11,924 nucleotides of DNA from Bacteroidales bacterium (GCA_017560705.1 JAFZEK010000069.1:1-11924); one strand, 5' to 3'; counted from the stretch's first letter, positions 1 through 7,748 are shown. The notes: a model not told the origin generated them from the letters alone. Translations and numbers: made by a program.

Positions 1-59
1 CAACATCGACGAAGTCAGTATTCCGTAAATCACTTGCAAAGCAATTTTTAGAAGTTGCC
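1..59 (-). mobile_element. Truncated copy of a short inverted-repeat element
   Basis: These bases match the reverse complement of 10592-10650 with three internal mismatches. The stretch ends in the same terminal inverted repeat (AATTTTTAGAAGTTGCC) as the 278-bp element at 10588-10865. The match breaks off only because the window begins, so this is probably the end of a further copy lying outside. The junction with unique DNA is about base 59: the flank here reads ATAAAT, against TATA at the other copy. A contig beginning inside a dispersed repeat is expected when assembly stops there. The two copies are inverted relative to each other, so they could support inversion of the ~10.5 kb between them. 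No transposase is visible. Confidence 0.65.
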
Positions 60-234
60 ATAAATCGGTTTTGTATTGTATCTTGCACATAGTTTTAACC
101 GACATACTCCGTGGTCTATTATCGGTCATTACATCTTGCTCTTTCCGTGACTTTTAGAGGCAGATATTTCGCCCTCAAGCCCTACTTATAGAAGTTTTTT
201 TTACCAATATGGGCAATAATTCAATTTTTTCTTG

Positions 235-242
235 TAAATTTG
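235..242 (+). promoter_or_regulatory. Bacteroidetes-type -7 box TAAATTTG
   Basis: TAAATTTG fits the TAnnTTTG -7 element of the Bacteroidetes primary sigma factor and is followed by CAAG, as at the other promoters here. No clear TTTG -33 box is seen at the right distance. Transcription would start near 248, about 60 bases before the ATG at 308. This argues against the longer reading frame that begins at 209, upstream of the promoter. Confidence 0.5.
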
Positions 243-307
243 CAAGACATAAAATTATAGCAATTAAGCATAAAGGATTGATTTATAAAACAAAAAGAAT
301 ATACAAC

Positions 308-820
308 ATGAAAAAAAACATATTACTAGTAGCTCTATTAGTCGGTTTTTCGAGCATATTTGCCCAAGTACGCATACCTGATGGAAATTTTTCTTTTGAG
401 CTTCCAAAAGGATGGAAATATCTTTCTACAACTAAGGTAGACAATAAAACAAAGGTATATCTTTACTCTCATCCCGAAATTGTAGATGGCAAAGATACTA
501 TACTTCCATACTTAAAAATATATGTTCAAAGCCAATATAATAGCAAGAACGCTATGGATATGAGTTTGGATCGTTTTATGCAACACCCATTCCAAAGGTT
601 GGAAGAGTACACTGAAGGCTTGTTTTTGCCAAACAATGATGCTATTGCGTTTTTAGGGGTTGATAGAGATGAAAAAGATGGTACAGAAAACCAATTTTAT
701 ATAGTATATTTTGTTCATAAGAACACTGCTGTAGAATTTAGAATACAGACTACTATGTCTACATTCCCTGAATTAAAGGATGAATTTGAAGAAGTGCTAA
801 AATCCATAGTAGTTTACTAG
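308..820 (+). CDS. Small secreted protein, PsbP/DUF1795-like, function unknown
   Basis: A 170-residue protein. I place the start at the ATG at 308, because it is followed at once by a clear Sec signal peptide (MKKNILLVALLVGFSSIFA, cleavage before QVRIPDG). The frame is open back to 209, but that extension is lysine-rich, not membrane-like, and begins before the likely promoter. There is no lipobox cysteine, so the product should be soluble in the periplasm or secreted. The mature part starts with a NFSFELPKGWKY segment and ends with FPELKDEFEEVLKSIVVY. This pattern (short strand, LPxGW, central strands, C-terminal helix) resembles PsbP/DUF1795-type single-domain proteins; I infer this from pattern only. 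No catalytic motif is recognisable. A strong terminator follows, so it appears to be a single-gene unit. The next gene also encodes an exported protein, but no functional link is shown. Confidence 0.8.
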   Translation: MKKNILLVALLVGFSSIFAQVRIPDGNFSFELPKGWKYLSTTKVDNKTKVYLYSHPEIVDGKDTILPYLKIYVQSQYNSKNAMDMSLDRFMQHPFQRLEEYTEGLFLPNNDAIAFLGVDRDEKDGTENQFYIVYFVHKNTAVEFRIQTTMSTFPELKDEFEEVLKSIVVY

Positions 821-886
821 CAACATTTAAATTAATGGGCTCTGCCTATTAGAAAATTTGATATTAAATATATTTCATACATCTAG

Positions 887-918
887 GAAGCAAAGTTACA
901 CAACTTTGCTTCTTTTTT
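887..918 (+). terminator. Strong Rho-independent terminator
   Basis: A perfect 11-bp stem (GAAGCAAAGTT / AACTTTGCTTC) with loop ACAC is followed directly by six T. It ends the transcript of the 308-820 gene. There is no T tract on the other side, so it works on + only. Only 36 bases separate it from the next start codon, and no good TAnnTTTG box is seen there. The next gene's promoter is therefore atypical, lies within the terminator, or depends on read-through. Confidence 0.9.
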
Positions 919-954
919 CAAATTATAATAACCCGTCTAACACATTGGATAAGG

Positions 955-3720
955 ATGAAAAAGATACTGATATTAAGCATTTGGATACTAGCATCTGCCA
1001 CCCAACTTTTTGCCATCTCCCAAGGAGACACTAACCACAATGAGTTCTACCGAAAGGAATATGACAAACTGTATAACAAGTACAAAGACAATCCACAATC
1101 CATAGTAAACATAGTGGGAATGGCTGAATTTTATTCTTCACCAAACAACCCTATGAAGAATTACAACATGGCCATAACATTCATAACAGATGCTGAAAAA
1201 CGATACCTCGCACTAGTAAACAACAACTCCGAATATAAGGAAGTAAACAAACTGATAAAAAAGAAGATAACAATTTCATCCATAAGAAAACAAAAACAAT
1301 TTATTATAGACGAGGTACTGAAATATGCAAAAGGTGGAAACGTATCGCTACCCGAATGCAAGGAATACATGAACGCTTTCGCATCATTTCCTGCTGTGGT
1401 AGAGGAAATAAAGAAAGTAGAAAGCAGCCTTGCCTACAAGGAATGTAAACAGATAAACACCATAAAATCATACGCTTCGTTCATAAACGAACACCCCAAC
1501 TCTGCCGAAAAAGCACTGGCTGTAGACATTGTAGTAAAAATGGTGCTTGCCGAAATAGAAAATGCTGAAACAGAAGAAAAAGTAAATCTTGCTAGCATTG
1601 ATTACACCAACGACGTCATAAAAAAACATTCCGAAAAGAAGAAAAGCAAAATAGCTTATTCCAAAGCTTTAAAGACCAACACCCTAGAAGGCTATAGAAG
1701 CTTTTTATCACAATACCCATCATGCGATGAATATATGGTTGCTTTGGATAGGATAGAAAAGCTACTACATCAGGATTTTATACACCTAAAAACACCACAA
1801 CAATATGCGGATTTTGCTTTAAAAAATAGCGACAGTCCCCTTTCAGACCAAGCTATCGACACTCTGATAAACATGATATTGACAGATAAGAACATCGAAG
1901 CTTTGGACATTTACTTATCCAACTTTCCTCTGGATCTGCACTATAACGATGTTTTTCAATCTTACTACAGATGGCACACAACTGAAGGCAACGCCGCACC
2001 TATCGATTTTTTTGCAGCTCAATATCCTAACTATCCATTTAGTTTCTCACTAAACAATGATTTGGCTACTGGCAAAAAAATAGACCAAATGGACATGTTG
2101 CGAGCATTTGATGATAGCCAATTAAGCGAATATCATTCGTTTATAAAGGACTTTATGAACTATGGCATCGCCTACGTAGCACTGCAACGTATAGTGCAAA
2201 AAATGATAAGTAAAAACCAATGGCCCGCTGCTGTAAGCAGAATCAAGTCACAAAGTATATGTTTCGAAGACACTAATGCAGCACTATACAATGGGCTAAT
2301 AGAACTTTTGAATGCACCAATCGACCGAAAAACAAAAATCACAAATGTGTTTTCACCAAAACATAACGTACTAAATGCAGTACCAAACAATAAATTTAAT
2401 TGTTTATTCTACACAAAACAACATTCAGTCGGAACAACCCATATAGCCTACGCTTCCAAAGATTCCAAAGGCAAATGGGTAGAAAAGGATAATATTCCAT
2501 TCACAAACATTGCCAACGAAAATGTGAGAATATACTCCTTTATCAATGGAACAAAAATGCTATTAGGAAAGAACAAAGACATTTGTTTGGCAGAAAAAGA
2601 CAGCATAGGATGGACTGTCACAACCATATACCCCTACCCCATAAACTCCGATGCATTCGATGGAGACGCCTACATGGTACCTGATGGATCGGGAATGCTA
2701 TTAACAAGTGACCGCAGAGGAGGATTAAATCTTCAACCTTCTGGCTCTTATTTTCACGGAGACACTGCATTAGCATCAGACATTTACTTCGTTCCTCAAA
2801 AGGGAAACTACGGCTGGGATGAGATTATAAACCTTGGACCTACAATAAATACCATCTTCAGCGAACGTTCTCCAATACTAAGCAACGACCTTAAAACGCT
2901 GTATTTTGTTTCCGATGGTCATTGCGGACTAGGATATTACGACATATATCAGTCCACTCGCACCAATACCAACTCATGGACAAATTGGAGCGAACCCAAA
3001 AACCTAGGCAAAATATACAACACAGGATTCTATGAAATAGCATTATCGTTATCGGAAGATGAAAAGAACTTATACGTTGTTTCAGACCGAGGAGGCAAAT
3101 TTGAAGTACACACTATAACACTGAAAGAAGACAACGAAGAATACAAAAAGACGATAAAATTACATAGCAATACAATTCTTGAAAACGCTGCGACCATCAC
3201 AGTGGTAGATATAGATACAAAAAAGGAAGTTGGTTCATACTCTTTCAATGGAAGTGAAATGGAATTAGAATTATTTGCGAATAAGAATTACATTGTTTAT
3301 TCTTTATCCAATGAATATTACTCACCAGCTACATTAATCACTTCCGACACAAAAAACGAAGTTCAGTTGTCATATTTCAAGATAAACGAACTCAAAAGCA
3401 ATAAAACCAAGCAACCCCTCGTATCCGTTTCTTACCAAAACACCGTTAGTCCAGATTTGGAAGCTACATCATTTTACGAAATAAACAGCATTGTAGACTT
3501 TTTGAATTTAAATCAAAACTGCAACATTGAAATAGTTTGCAATGTGGATATAGAAGACTTAGAAGAAGCGTACTATCTTTCAGTAGAACGAGCTAAACTA
3601 CTAAAAGAGTACTTTATAAGCATTGGGATAAAGAAAGACAGAATAATTACATCAGGATATGCCAATATAAACTACTCCACACAAGAAAATGTCTACCCAG
3701 TAGAATTAATATTCCGCTAA
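955..3720 (+). CDS. PorE-like secreted multidomain protein (helical repeats, PD40 propeller, OmpA-like end)
   Basis: A 921-residue exported protein. Residues 1-20 are a Sec signal peptide (ending TQLFA) with no lipobox cysteine. Residues about 25-450 are helical, with recurring 'Y..FI..(Y/H)P.S...A...I' segments (near 173-198, 247-270, 284-307, 393-415) like the divergent TPR-type repeats of Bacteroidetes. Residues about 470-725 carry PD40 propeller blades: DGDAYMVPDGSGMLLTSDRRGG, RSPILSNDLKTLYFVSDGHCG and ALSLSEDEKNLYVVSDRGG (the first is near 569). Residues about 735-805 resemble a carboxypeptidase-regulatory-like beta domain. Residues about 820-921 resemble the OmpA peptidoglycan-binding fold, keeping Asp865 and Arg879 of LSVERAKLL but lacking the usual Asn and 'GhTD' wording. 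This order matches PorE of the type IX secretion system, an outer-membrane/peptidoglycan-linked component. The assignment is by architecture; a related non-T9SS OmpA/PD40 protein is possible. The first stop is embedded in a terminator hairpin. Confidence 0.85.
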   Translation: MKKILILSIWILASATQLFAISQGDTNHNEFYRKEYDKLYNKYKDNPQSIVNIVGMAEFYSSPNNPMKNYNMAITFITDAEKRYLALVNNNSEYKEVNKLIKKKITISSIRKQKQFIIDEVLKYAKGGNVSLPECKEYMNAFASFPAVVEEIKKVESSLAYKECKQINTIKSYASFINEHPNSAEKALAVDIVVKMVLAEIENAETEEKVNLASIDYTNDVIKKHSEKKKSKIAYSKALKTNTLEGYRSFLSQYPSCDEYMVALDRIEKLLHQDFIHLKTPQQYADFALKNSDSPLSDQAIDTLINMILTDKNIEALDIYLSNFPLDLHYNDVFQSYYRWHTTEGNAAPIDFFAAQYPNYPFSFSLNNDLATGKKIDQMDMLRAFDDSQLSEYHSFIKDFMNYGIAYVALQRIVQKMISKNQWPAAVSRIKSQSICFEDTNAALYNGLIELLNAPIDRKTKITNVFSPKHNVLNAVPNNKFNCLFYTKQHSVGTTHIAYASKDSKGKWVEKDNIPFTNIANENVRIYSFINGTKMLLGKNKDICLAEKDSIGWTVTTIYPYPINSDAFDGDAYMVPDGSGMLLTSDRRGGLNLQPSGSYFHGDTALASDIYFVPQKGNYGWDEIINLGPTINTIFSERSPILSNDLKTLYFVSDGHCGLGYYDIYQSTRTNTNSWTNWSEPKNLGKIYNTGFYEIALSLSEDEKNLYVVSDRGGKFEVHTITLKEDNEEYKKTIKLHSNTILENAATITVVDIDTKKEVGSYSFNGSEMELELFANKNYIVYSLSNEYYSPATLITSDTKNEVQLSYFKINELKSNKTKQPLVSVSYQNTVSPDLEATSFYEINSIVDFLNLNQNCNIEIVCNVDIEDLEEAYYLSVERAKLLKEYFISIGIKKDRIITSGYANINYSTQENVYPVELIFR

Positions 3721-3777
3721 ACGAGCACTACATTAAGATACAAGTCTAATCTTATAAACATGTAATGTTCGTTTTTT
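3719..3777 (+). terminator. Probable terminator after the PorE-like gene
   Basis: The stem is discontinuous: outer AACGA (from the stop codon onward) pairs with TCGTT, then CA/TG and ACAT/ATGT, and a perfect inner TAAGAT / ATCTTA. Six T follow at 3772-3777. The mismatched middle makes it weaker than the terminator at 887-918. Confidence 0.6.
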
Positions 3778-3870
3778 ATGGAGAAAAACATGAGAATAAT
3801 GAAAAAAAGTGCGTAACTTTGCGTGCTGATATATATATAAAATCAAAAGGCTTTTTGGGTCTAAAATTAT

Positions 3871-3878
3871 TAGTTTTG
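3871..3878 (+). promoter_or_regulatory. Candidate -7 box TAGTTTTG
   Basis: TAGTTTTG fits TAnnTTTG and lies 30 bases before the hydrolase ATG, giving a leader of about 25 bases. A second candidate, TAACTTTG, is at 3814-3821. Neither has a convincing TTTG -33 partner at 19-21 bases, so the choice between them is open. Confidence 0.4.
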
Positions 3879-3908
3879 TGTTAGATAAATAAACATATTT
3901 CGTTATAT

Positions 3909-4718
3909 ATGGAACATACATTTGTACAATTTGAAGGTAAAAACATACATTATCAATCCGAAGGAGAGGGAGAAAAAGTGCTAGTATTCTTACATGGATA
4001 CTTAAACGACCTCAACGTATGGGCATCCTATATTTATTCCTATATGCGAAATATGCGTGTAATAGCTATAGACCTTCCAGGCCATGGCCTTTCAGACACA
4101 TTTGATGATGTACATACAATGGAGTTTATGGCCCAAACCGTAAAAGCTGTACTTGATGCTGAAAAAGTAACGCAATGCGTTTTGATGGGTCATAGCATGG
4201 GAGGATATGTATCTTTAGCATTTGCCGAAGCCTACCCTGAAATGCTAAAAGGCTTAATTCTACTACACTCTCAAGCATTAGTAGACAACAACGAATCTAA
4301 AGCCAATAGATTAAAAACTTGTGAAACAGTAAAGAATAAAAGAGTTAGTTATATTATAAGCTTCATTCCAGAACTTTTTGCTAAGGAAAATAGAGAACCT
4401 ATGGGACAAGACATAAAAGAAATTCAGGAAGATGCTTTGCGTACTTCGGAAAGAGCTATCGTTGCAGCCCAAAAAGGAATGTTATGTAGAAAAAGTCGAG
4501 TAGGTTTATTATCTCAACTAGATATTCCTATCTTATTCATATTTGGAAAAAAAGACCAACGAATACCTTTAGAAATTGGACTTAGCCAAGCTATGCTACC
4601 CAAATACTCCGAAACTATAATTCTTGGAAACTCTGGGCACATGGGGCACTTCGAAGAACGTAAATACCTTAAACTAAAGATATATAATTTCGCTCAATCT
4701 TGCTATTATCTTCCATGA
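3909..4718 (+). CDS. Alpha/beta hydrolase
   Basis: A 269-residue cytoplasmic protein of the alpha/beta-hydrolase (abhydrolase_1) fold; no signal peptide. The oxyanion region is VFLHGYLND (27-35), followed by DLPGHGLSD (55-63). The nucleophile elbow is GHSMGG with Ser96. The acid is probably Asp216 in IFGKKDQRIP, and the base His244 in GNSGHMGHFE, so the Ser-Asp-His triad is complete. The length is normal for the family. Substrate cannot be read from sequence: esters, acyl-CoA-type thioesters or lactones are all possible for this fold. It is transcribed alone and converges on the CNNM/CBS gene, with only 17 bases between the two stop codons. The start at 3909 gives the expected N-terminal strand (FVQFEGKNIHYQSEG). 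Confidence 0.9.
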   Translation: MEHTFVQFEGKNIHYQSEGEGEKVLVFLHGYLNDLNVWASYIYSYMRNMRVIAIDLPGHGLSDTFDDVHTMEFMAQTVKAVLDAEKVTQCVLMGHSMGGYVSLAFAEAYPEMLKGLILLHSQALVDNNESKANRLKTCETVKNKRVSYIISFIPELFAKENREPMGQDIKEIQEDALRTSERAIVAAQKGMLCRKSRVGLLSQLDIPILFIFGKKDQRIPLEIGLSQAMLPKYSETIILGNSGHMGHFEERKYLKLKIYNFAQSCYYLP

Positions 4719-4734
4719 TAAGCAAGATTTTTTT
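4696..4734 (+). terminator. Terminator overlapping the end of the hydrolase gene
   Basis: AATCTTGCT (4696-4704) pairs with AGCAAGATT (4721-4729). After a two-base bulge, TATC pairs with GATA around loop TTCCAT. Seven T follow (4728-4734). The left arm lies in the last codons of the hydrolase and the stop codon (4716-4718) falls in the loop and inner stem. There is no T tract for the opposite strand, so the converging gene lacks an obvious terminator of its own. Confidence 0.8.
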
Positions 4735-4735
4735 A

Positions 4736-6028
4736 TTATTCTAGTTCATCATTCCTTGGATATATAGTAGTAAGAACTTTATCAATCCTTACTCCATCCA
4801 TATCCATTATTTCAAACTTAAAGTTCTCCCATTCTATAATTTGACCTTCTTGAGGTATCTTCTCTATAATATTAATTATTAAACCACTAATAGTATTAAA
4901 CTTCGTATCTTCTCCAAACAAATCTTCCTCATCAAAGTAGGCTAGAAAATCATAAAAACTATACCTTCCATCCACTATATAAGTACCATCTTCTCGCATA
5001 GTTATATCTCCAGTTTCATTCTCTTCTAACATTTCACCTACAAGAGCTTCCATTATATCTTTCAAACTCACAATACCAACCACACTACCAAATTCATCTA
5101 TTATTAAAGCACTCTTTATTCGGCTTTTTTTAAACATCTCCAACGCATTATATACATTCACATTTTCTGGTATGTAATTAACCTTCGAAACAATATTCTT
5201 CAACGAAAAATCATTCCGATTAATTGTCCTAAATAAATCTTTTAGATGCACAAAACCTACGACATTGTCGATATTTTTATCGATAATTGGATATGTATTA
5301 TATACTTTATCTTCTATTTTTTTCTGGAGCAAATCCTTGCTATCATTTATGTCCAAAAATATTATTTCCCTTCGGTGAGTCATTATCGATGAAATCTTTC
5401 TATCGCTAAGATTAAATGCCCTTTCCACTATATCATGCTCCACCTCTTCTATCTCACCATCCTCTAGGCTTTCTTTCATCATATTTTTTATTTCTTCCTC
5501 TGTAACCGGAGCTTCTTTCATCTTATTCAAGCCAAACAACCCCGACACAAGACTGCTACTCTTGGCCAATACCCAAACTAATGGATAACATATTTTACTC
5601 AAAATCATCATCGGTCTAGATATAAATTTAGCTATACTTTCAGCTTTACTAAGCCCCAAACGCTTAGGGAATAACTCTCCAAAAACAAGAGTAAGATAAG
5701 TAACTAATATAACTATTATCGTTTTACTTATTACAAAACTATAAGCCTCCAACGAAGGAATATACCTCGACAATACTTTGGACAAATCGTTAGCAAAAGC
5801 CTCGCCACTAAAAAGTCCCGTAAGAATACCTATAAGAGTTATACCAATTTGAAGGGTACTAAAAAAATCGTCGGGATTGTTAGCCAACTTCAAAGCACTA
5901 CCGGCTTTCTTGTTACCTTGCTTAAAGTCTATTTCCAATCGACTTTTGCGGGCACTTACAACTGCCATCTCGCTCATACTCAAAAAGCCATTTATAAGTA
6001 TAAGCACTGCTATTACTATTATCTCCAT
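4736..6028 (-). CDS. CNNM/CBS membrane protein, HlyC/CorC/TlyC family
   Basis: A 430-residue inner-membrane protein with the family's full domain order. An N-terminal CNNM membrane domain has about four hydrophobic segments (1-22, 55-75, 98-120, 138-160) and the signature GELFPK (117-122). An acidic linker (176-200) is followed by two CBS motifs (about 208-265, with SIMTHRREIIFLD, and 280-330, with ALIIDEFGSVVGIVSLKDI). A CorC/HlyC C-terminal domain covers about 345-425. The family is linked to Mg2+/Na+ transport, and the historical 'hemolysin' name is not evidence of toxicity. The Bacteroidetes gliding protein GldE belongs to the same family, but no gliding genes adjoin here, so I give no symbol. 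The start at 6028 leads straight into the first membrane helix. No TAnnTTTG box was found close upstream; a repeat-rich gene-free stretch lies there. Two consecutive TAA codons end the gene. Confidence 0.92.
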   Translation of the reverse strand: MEIIVIAVLILINGFLSMSEMAVVSARKSRLEIDFKQGNKKAGSALKLANNPDDFFSTLQIGITLIGILTGLFSGEAFANDLSKVLSRYIPSLEAYSFVISKTIIVILVTYLTLVFGELFPKRLGLSKAESIAKFISRPMMILSKICYPLVWVLAKSSSLVSGLFGLNKMKEAPVTEEEIKNMMKESLEDGEIEEVEHDIVERAFNLSDRKISSIMTHRREIIFLDINDSKDLLQKKIEDKVYNTYPIIDKNIDNVVGFVHLKDLFRTINRNDFSLKNIVSKVNYIPENVNVYNALEMFKKSRIKSALIIDEFGSVVGIVSLKDIMEALVGEMLEENETGDITMREDGTYIVDGRYSFYDFLAYFDEEDLFGEDTKFNTISGLIINIIEKIPQEGQIIEWENFKFEIMDMDGVRIDKVLTTIYPRNDELE

Positions 6029-6235
6029 TACGTATTTCTGTCTTTATGGTTCATACAATAACAGAAAAAAACGTATTATATTATAACTACACTGAAATAT
6101 TATCCATTTCAATAGTTTTATTTCCTTAATTTCTAGAATAGAGAACGGATATAAAAAAAACGAAAGAACTCTCCTTGCTCAACATAGAAGAACCTTATCT
6201 TTTCCATAAAAAGTAACGAAACGCAATATTTTTAT

Positions 6236-6406
6236 CCCAAATCGGTCGTTAGGATTTTTTGTAAGATTCTGAGTGTGCTGTATATAAATACTAATCAATG
6301 CTTTATATGCGATATTTTCTAATGACCGTCATTAGAAAATATCACATATAATAGACTGTATACCTCATATTTATGATTTATACACATTTCTAATGACCTA
6401 TTTGGG
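6236..6406. mobile_element. 171-bp MITE-like element with TTTAT target duplication
   Basis: CCCAAATCGGTCGTTAG (6236-6252) and CTAATGACCTATTTGGG (6390-6406) are terminal inverted repeats, 15 of 17 matching. They are flanked on both sides by the direct repeat TTTAT (6231-6235 and 6407-6411), which fits a 5-bp target-site duplication. The element has no coding capacity and carries a long palindrome near its centre. This is the layout of a non-autonomous miniature transposable element. It sits between the tkt operon terminator and the CNNM gene, in the upstream region of the latter. The mobilising transposase family cannot be named from the window. Confidence 0.7.
6304..6350. repeat. 47-bp near-perfect palindrome
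   Basis: Arms of 23 bases around a single C (6327) have one mismatch (C6310 against A6344). The core arm is GATATTTTCTAATGAC. The CTAATGAC part repeats the inner half of the terminal repeats of the surrounding element. There is no T tract on either strand, so it is not an ordinary terminator; it could extrude as a cruciform or bind a dimeric protein. Confidence 0.85.
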
Positions 6407-6415
6407 TTTATACCT

Positions 6416-6491
6416 CGATGTAAATACCCCTTCCATCCCGATGTAAATGAAATTTCATCATCATCCATTTTCATTTACATCCGAATGAAAA
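6416..6491. repeat. GATGTAAAT motif cluster with alternative hairpins
   Basis: CGATGTAAAT occurs directly at 6416-6425 and 6439-6448 (23 bases apart) and, inverted with one change, at 6473-6482. GATGTAAATGAAA (6440-6452) can pair with TTTCATTTACATC (6469-6481). The TTTTCATT at 6468-6475 can instead pair with AATGAAAA near 6484-6491, so the two hairpins exclude each other. Function unknown; it lies about 400 bases upstream of the CNNM gene and just beyond the tkt operon terminator. Confidence 0.5.
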
Positions 6492-6552
6492 ACGACAATA
6501 ATTTAATTACTAATTATCACTACAATAACATTCATTCTCGGTATCTGTAAAT

Positions 6553-6592
6553 AAAAAAACCATGATTCAGCATTCTATGTCCGAATCATGGT
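6553..6592 (-). terminator. Terminator of the transketolase operon
   Basis: Read on the - strand, ACCATGATTC and GAATCATGGT form a perfect 10-bp stem with a 14-base loop, followed by a run of seven T. It lies about 130 bases beyond the stop of the transketolase C-terminal subunit, and no gene lies between. No such signal occurs within the operon, which supports one transcript for all three genes. Confidence 0.85.
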
Positions 6593-6723
6593 AAATGTAT
6601 TTTCTATTATAAATCACAAAAAAACAAATAGCTCATCAACTATAGCACTTTACCTAAGGGAATACAATATATATACCAACCCTACAAAGCACTAACAAAA
6701 ACTATTGTTTTACGTTGCGATTA

Positions 6724-7680
6724 CTATTTCTTTCTAGATAATACTGTCTTTACTTTTTCTACAATATTATTGGCTTTCAAATTATAGTTTACTAACATTT
6801 GTTCAGGAGTTCCCGATTCACCAAATCTATCATTTACAGCCACATATTCCATAGGAGTAGGACAGTTCAATGCTAATGTTTGAGCAACGCTATCACCTAA
6901 TCCACCGTTGAATAAATGTTCTTCACAAGTAACCACAGCACCTGTTTTCTTAACAGAATTTATTATCGCTTCAGTATCCAAAGGCTTGATAGTGTGAATA
7001 TTTATTACTTCAGCAGATATTCCTTGTTCTTCAAGAACTTTAGCAGCTTCTAGAGCTTCCCACACCAAGTGTCCTGTTGCTATTATAGAAACATCTTTTC
7101 CTTCATTTAGCATTTGAGCCTTTCCAATAACAAATTCTTGTTTTTCGTCGGTGAAGTTAGGCATTTTAGGACGGCCAAATCTTAAGTACACAGGACCATC
7201 ATGCTTCATAGCAGCCAAAGTAGCAGCATAAGTTTGATTTGCATCGCAAGGAACAAGAACTGTCATATTTGGCAAAGCCTTCATCAAAGCAATGTCTTCC
7301 ATTGTTTGGTGTGTAGCACCGTCCTCTCCCAATGTAACACCAGCATGAGAACCACATATCTTCACATTCTTGTTGGAATAAGCAACAACTTGTCTTATTT
7401 GGTCATATACACGACCTGTAACAAACTCAGCAAATCCACCAACAAAAGGTATTTTTCCACTCAAAGAAAGACCAGCAGCTATGCCCACCATATTAGCTTC
7501 GGCAATACCACATTGAACAAAACGTTCAGGAAAAGTGTTTGCAAAAGCATCCATCTTTACAGAACCTGTAACGTCAGCTGACAATGCCACAACATCCGCA
7601 TTCTGTTTTCCAGCTTCTACTAAACCTTCACCAAAACCACTACGAAGGTCTTTCATATTTTTTATTTCGTATGTCTTCAT
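6724..7680 (-). CDS. Transketolase, C-terminal subunit
   Basis: A 318-residue protein equal to the pyrimidine-binding and C-terminal domains of transketolase. Together with the 9163-10011 product it forms the thiamine-diphosphate enzyme that moves two-carbon units between sugar phosphates in the pentose phosphate pathway. The glutamate that activates the cofactor is Glu61 in the segment GIAEANMVGIAAGLS. SHAGVTLGEDGATHQ (111-125) is the typical substrate/active-site loop. The C-terminal domain (about 185-318) includes SIIATGHLVWEALEAA and VTCEEHLFNGGLGD. It is complete for a split-type subunit (282+318 residues, close to a one-chain enzyme). It is the last gene of the operon, 68 bases after the VWA gene, with no promoter evident in the gap. 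A split transketolase of other sugar specificity (for example the AptAB type) cannot be excluded, but no catabolic neighbours suggest it. Confidence 0.93.
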   Translation of the reverse strand: MKTYEIKNMKDLRSGFGEGLVEAGKQNADVVALSADVTGSVKMDAFANTFPERFVQCGIAEANMVGIAAGLSLSGKIPFVGGFAEFVTGRVYDQIRQVVAYSNKNVKICGSHAGVTLGEDGATHQTMEDIALMKALPNMTVLVPCDANQTYAATLAAMKHDGPVYLRFGRPKMPNFTDEKQEFVIGKAQMLNEGKDVSIIATGHLVWEALEAAKVLEEQGISAEVINIHTIKPLDTEAIINSVKKTGAVVTCEEHLFNGGLGDSVAQTLALNCPTPMEYVAVNDRFGESGTPEQMLVNYNLKANNIVEKVKTVLSRKK

Positions 7681-7748
7681 CTCTAAATCCGTTTATTTTT
7701 ACAATACAATTGATTCTTTGTGTTCGTTTTAGATACTACTATTTTCTT

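Noticed and set aside
65..127. Attenuator-like competing stems (TCGGTT, AACCGA, TCGGTC)
   Set aside because: The stems are only five or six bases with long loops, and the likely transcription start of the next gene is downstream of them.
209..307. N-terminal extension of the 308-820 gene
   Set aside because: It precedes the signal peptide, is lysine-rich, and begins upstream of the likely -7 box at 235-242.
3733..3921. 62-codon - strand frame between the PorE-like gene and the hydrolase
   Set aside because: It overlaps the terminator, the candidate promoter and the hydrolase start, and shows no recognisable protein features.
6304..6350. Bidirectional terminator
   Set aside because: The palindrome is strong, but neither strand has a T tract after it, and a proper terminator for the operon lies earlier at 6553-6592.
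6416..6482. CRISPR-like array
   Set aside because: There are only three 10-base motifs, one of them inverted; no spacer regularity and no cas genes.
7201..7581. 126-codon + strand frame opposite the transketolase C-terminal subunit
   Set aside because: It is a shadow of a well-recognised enzyme gene; its own translation is cysteine/histidine-rich, with no domain or promoter.
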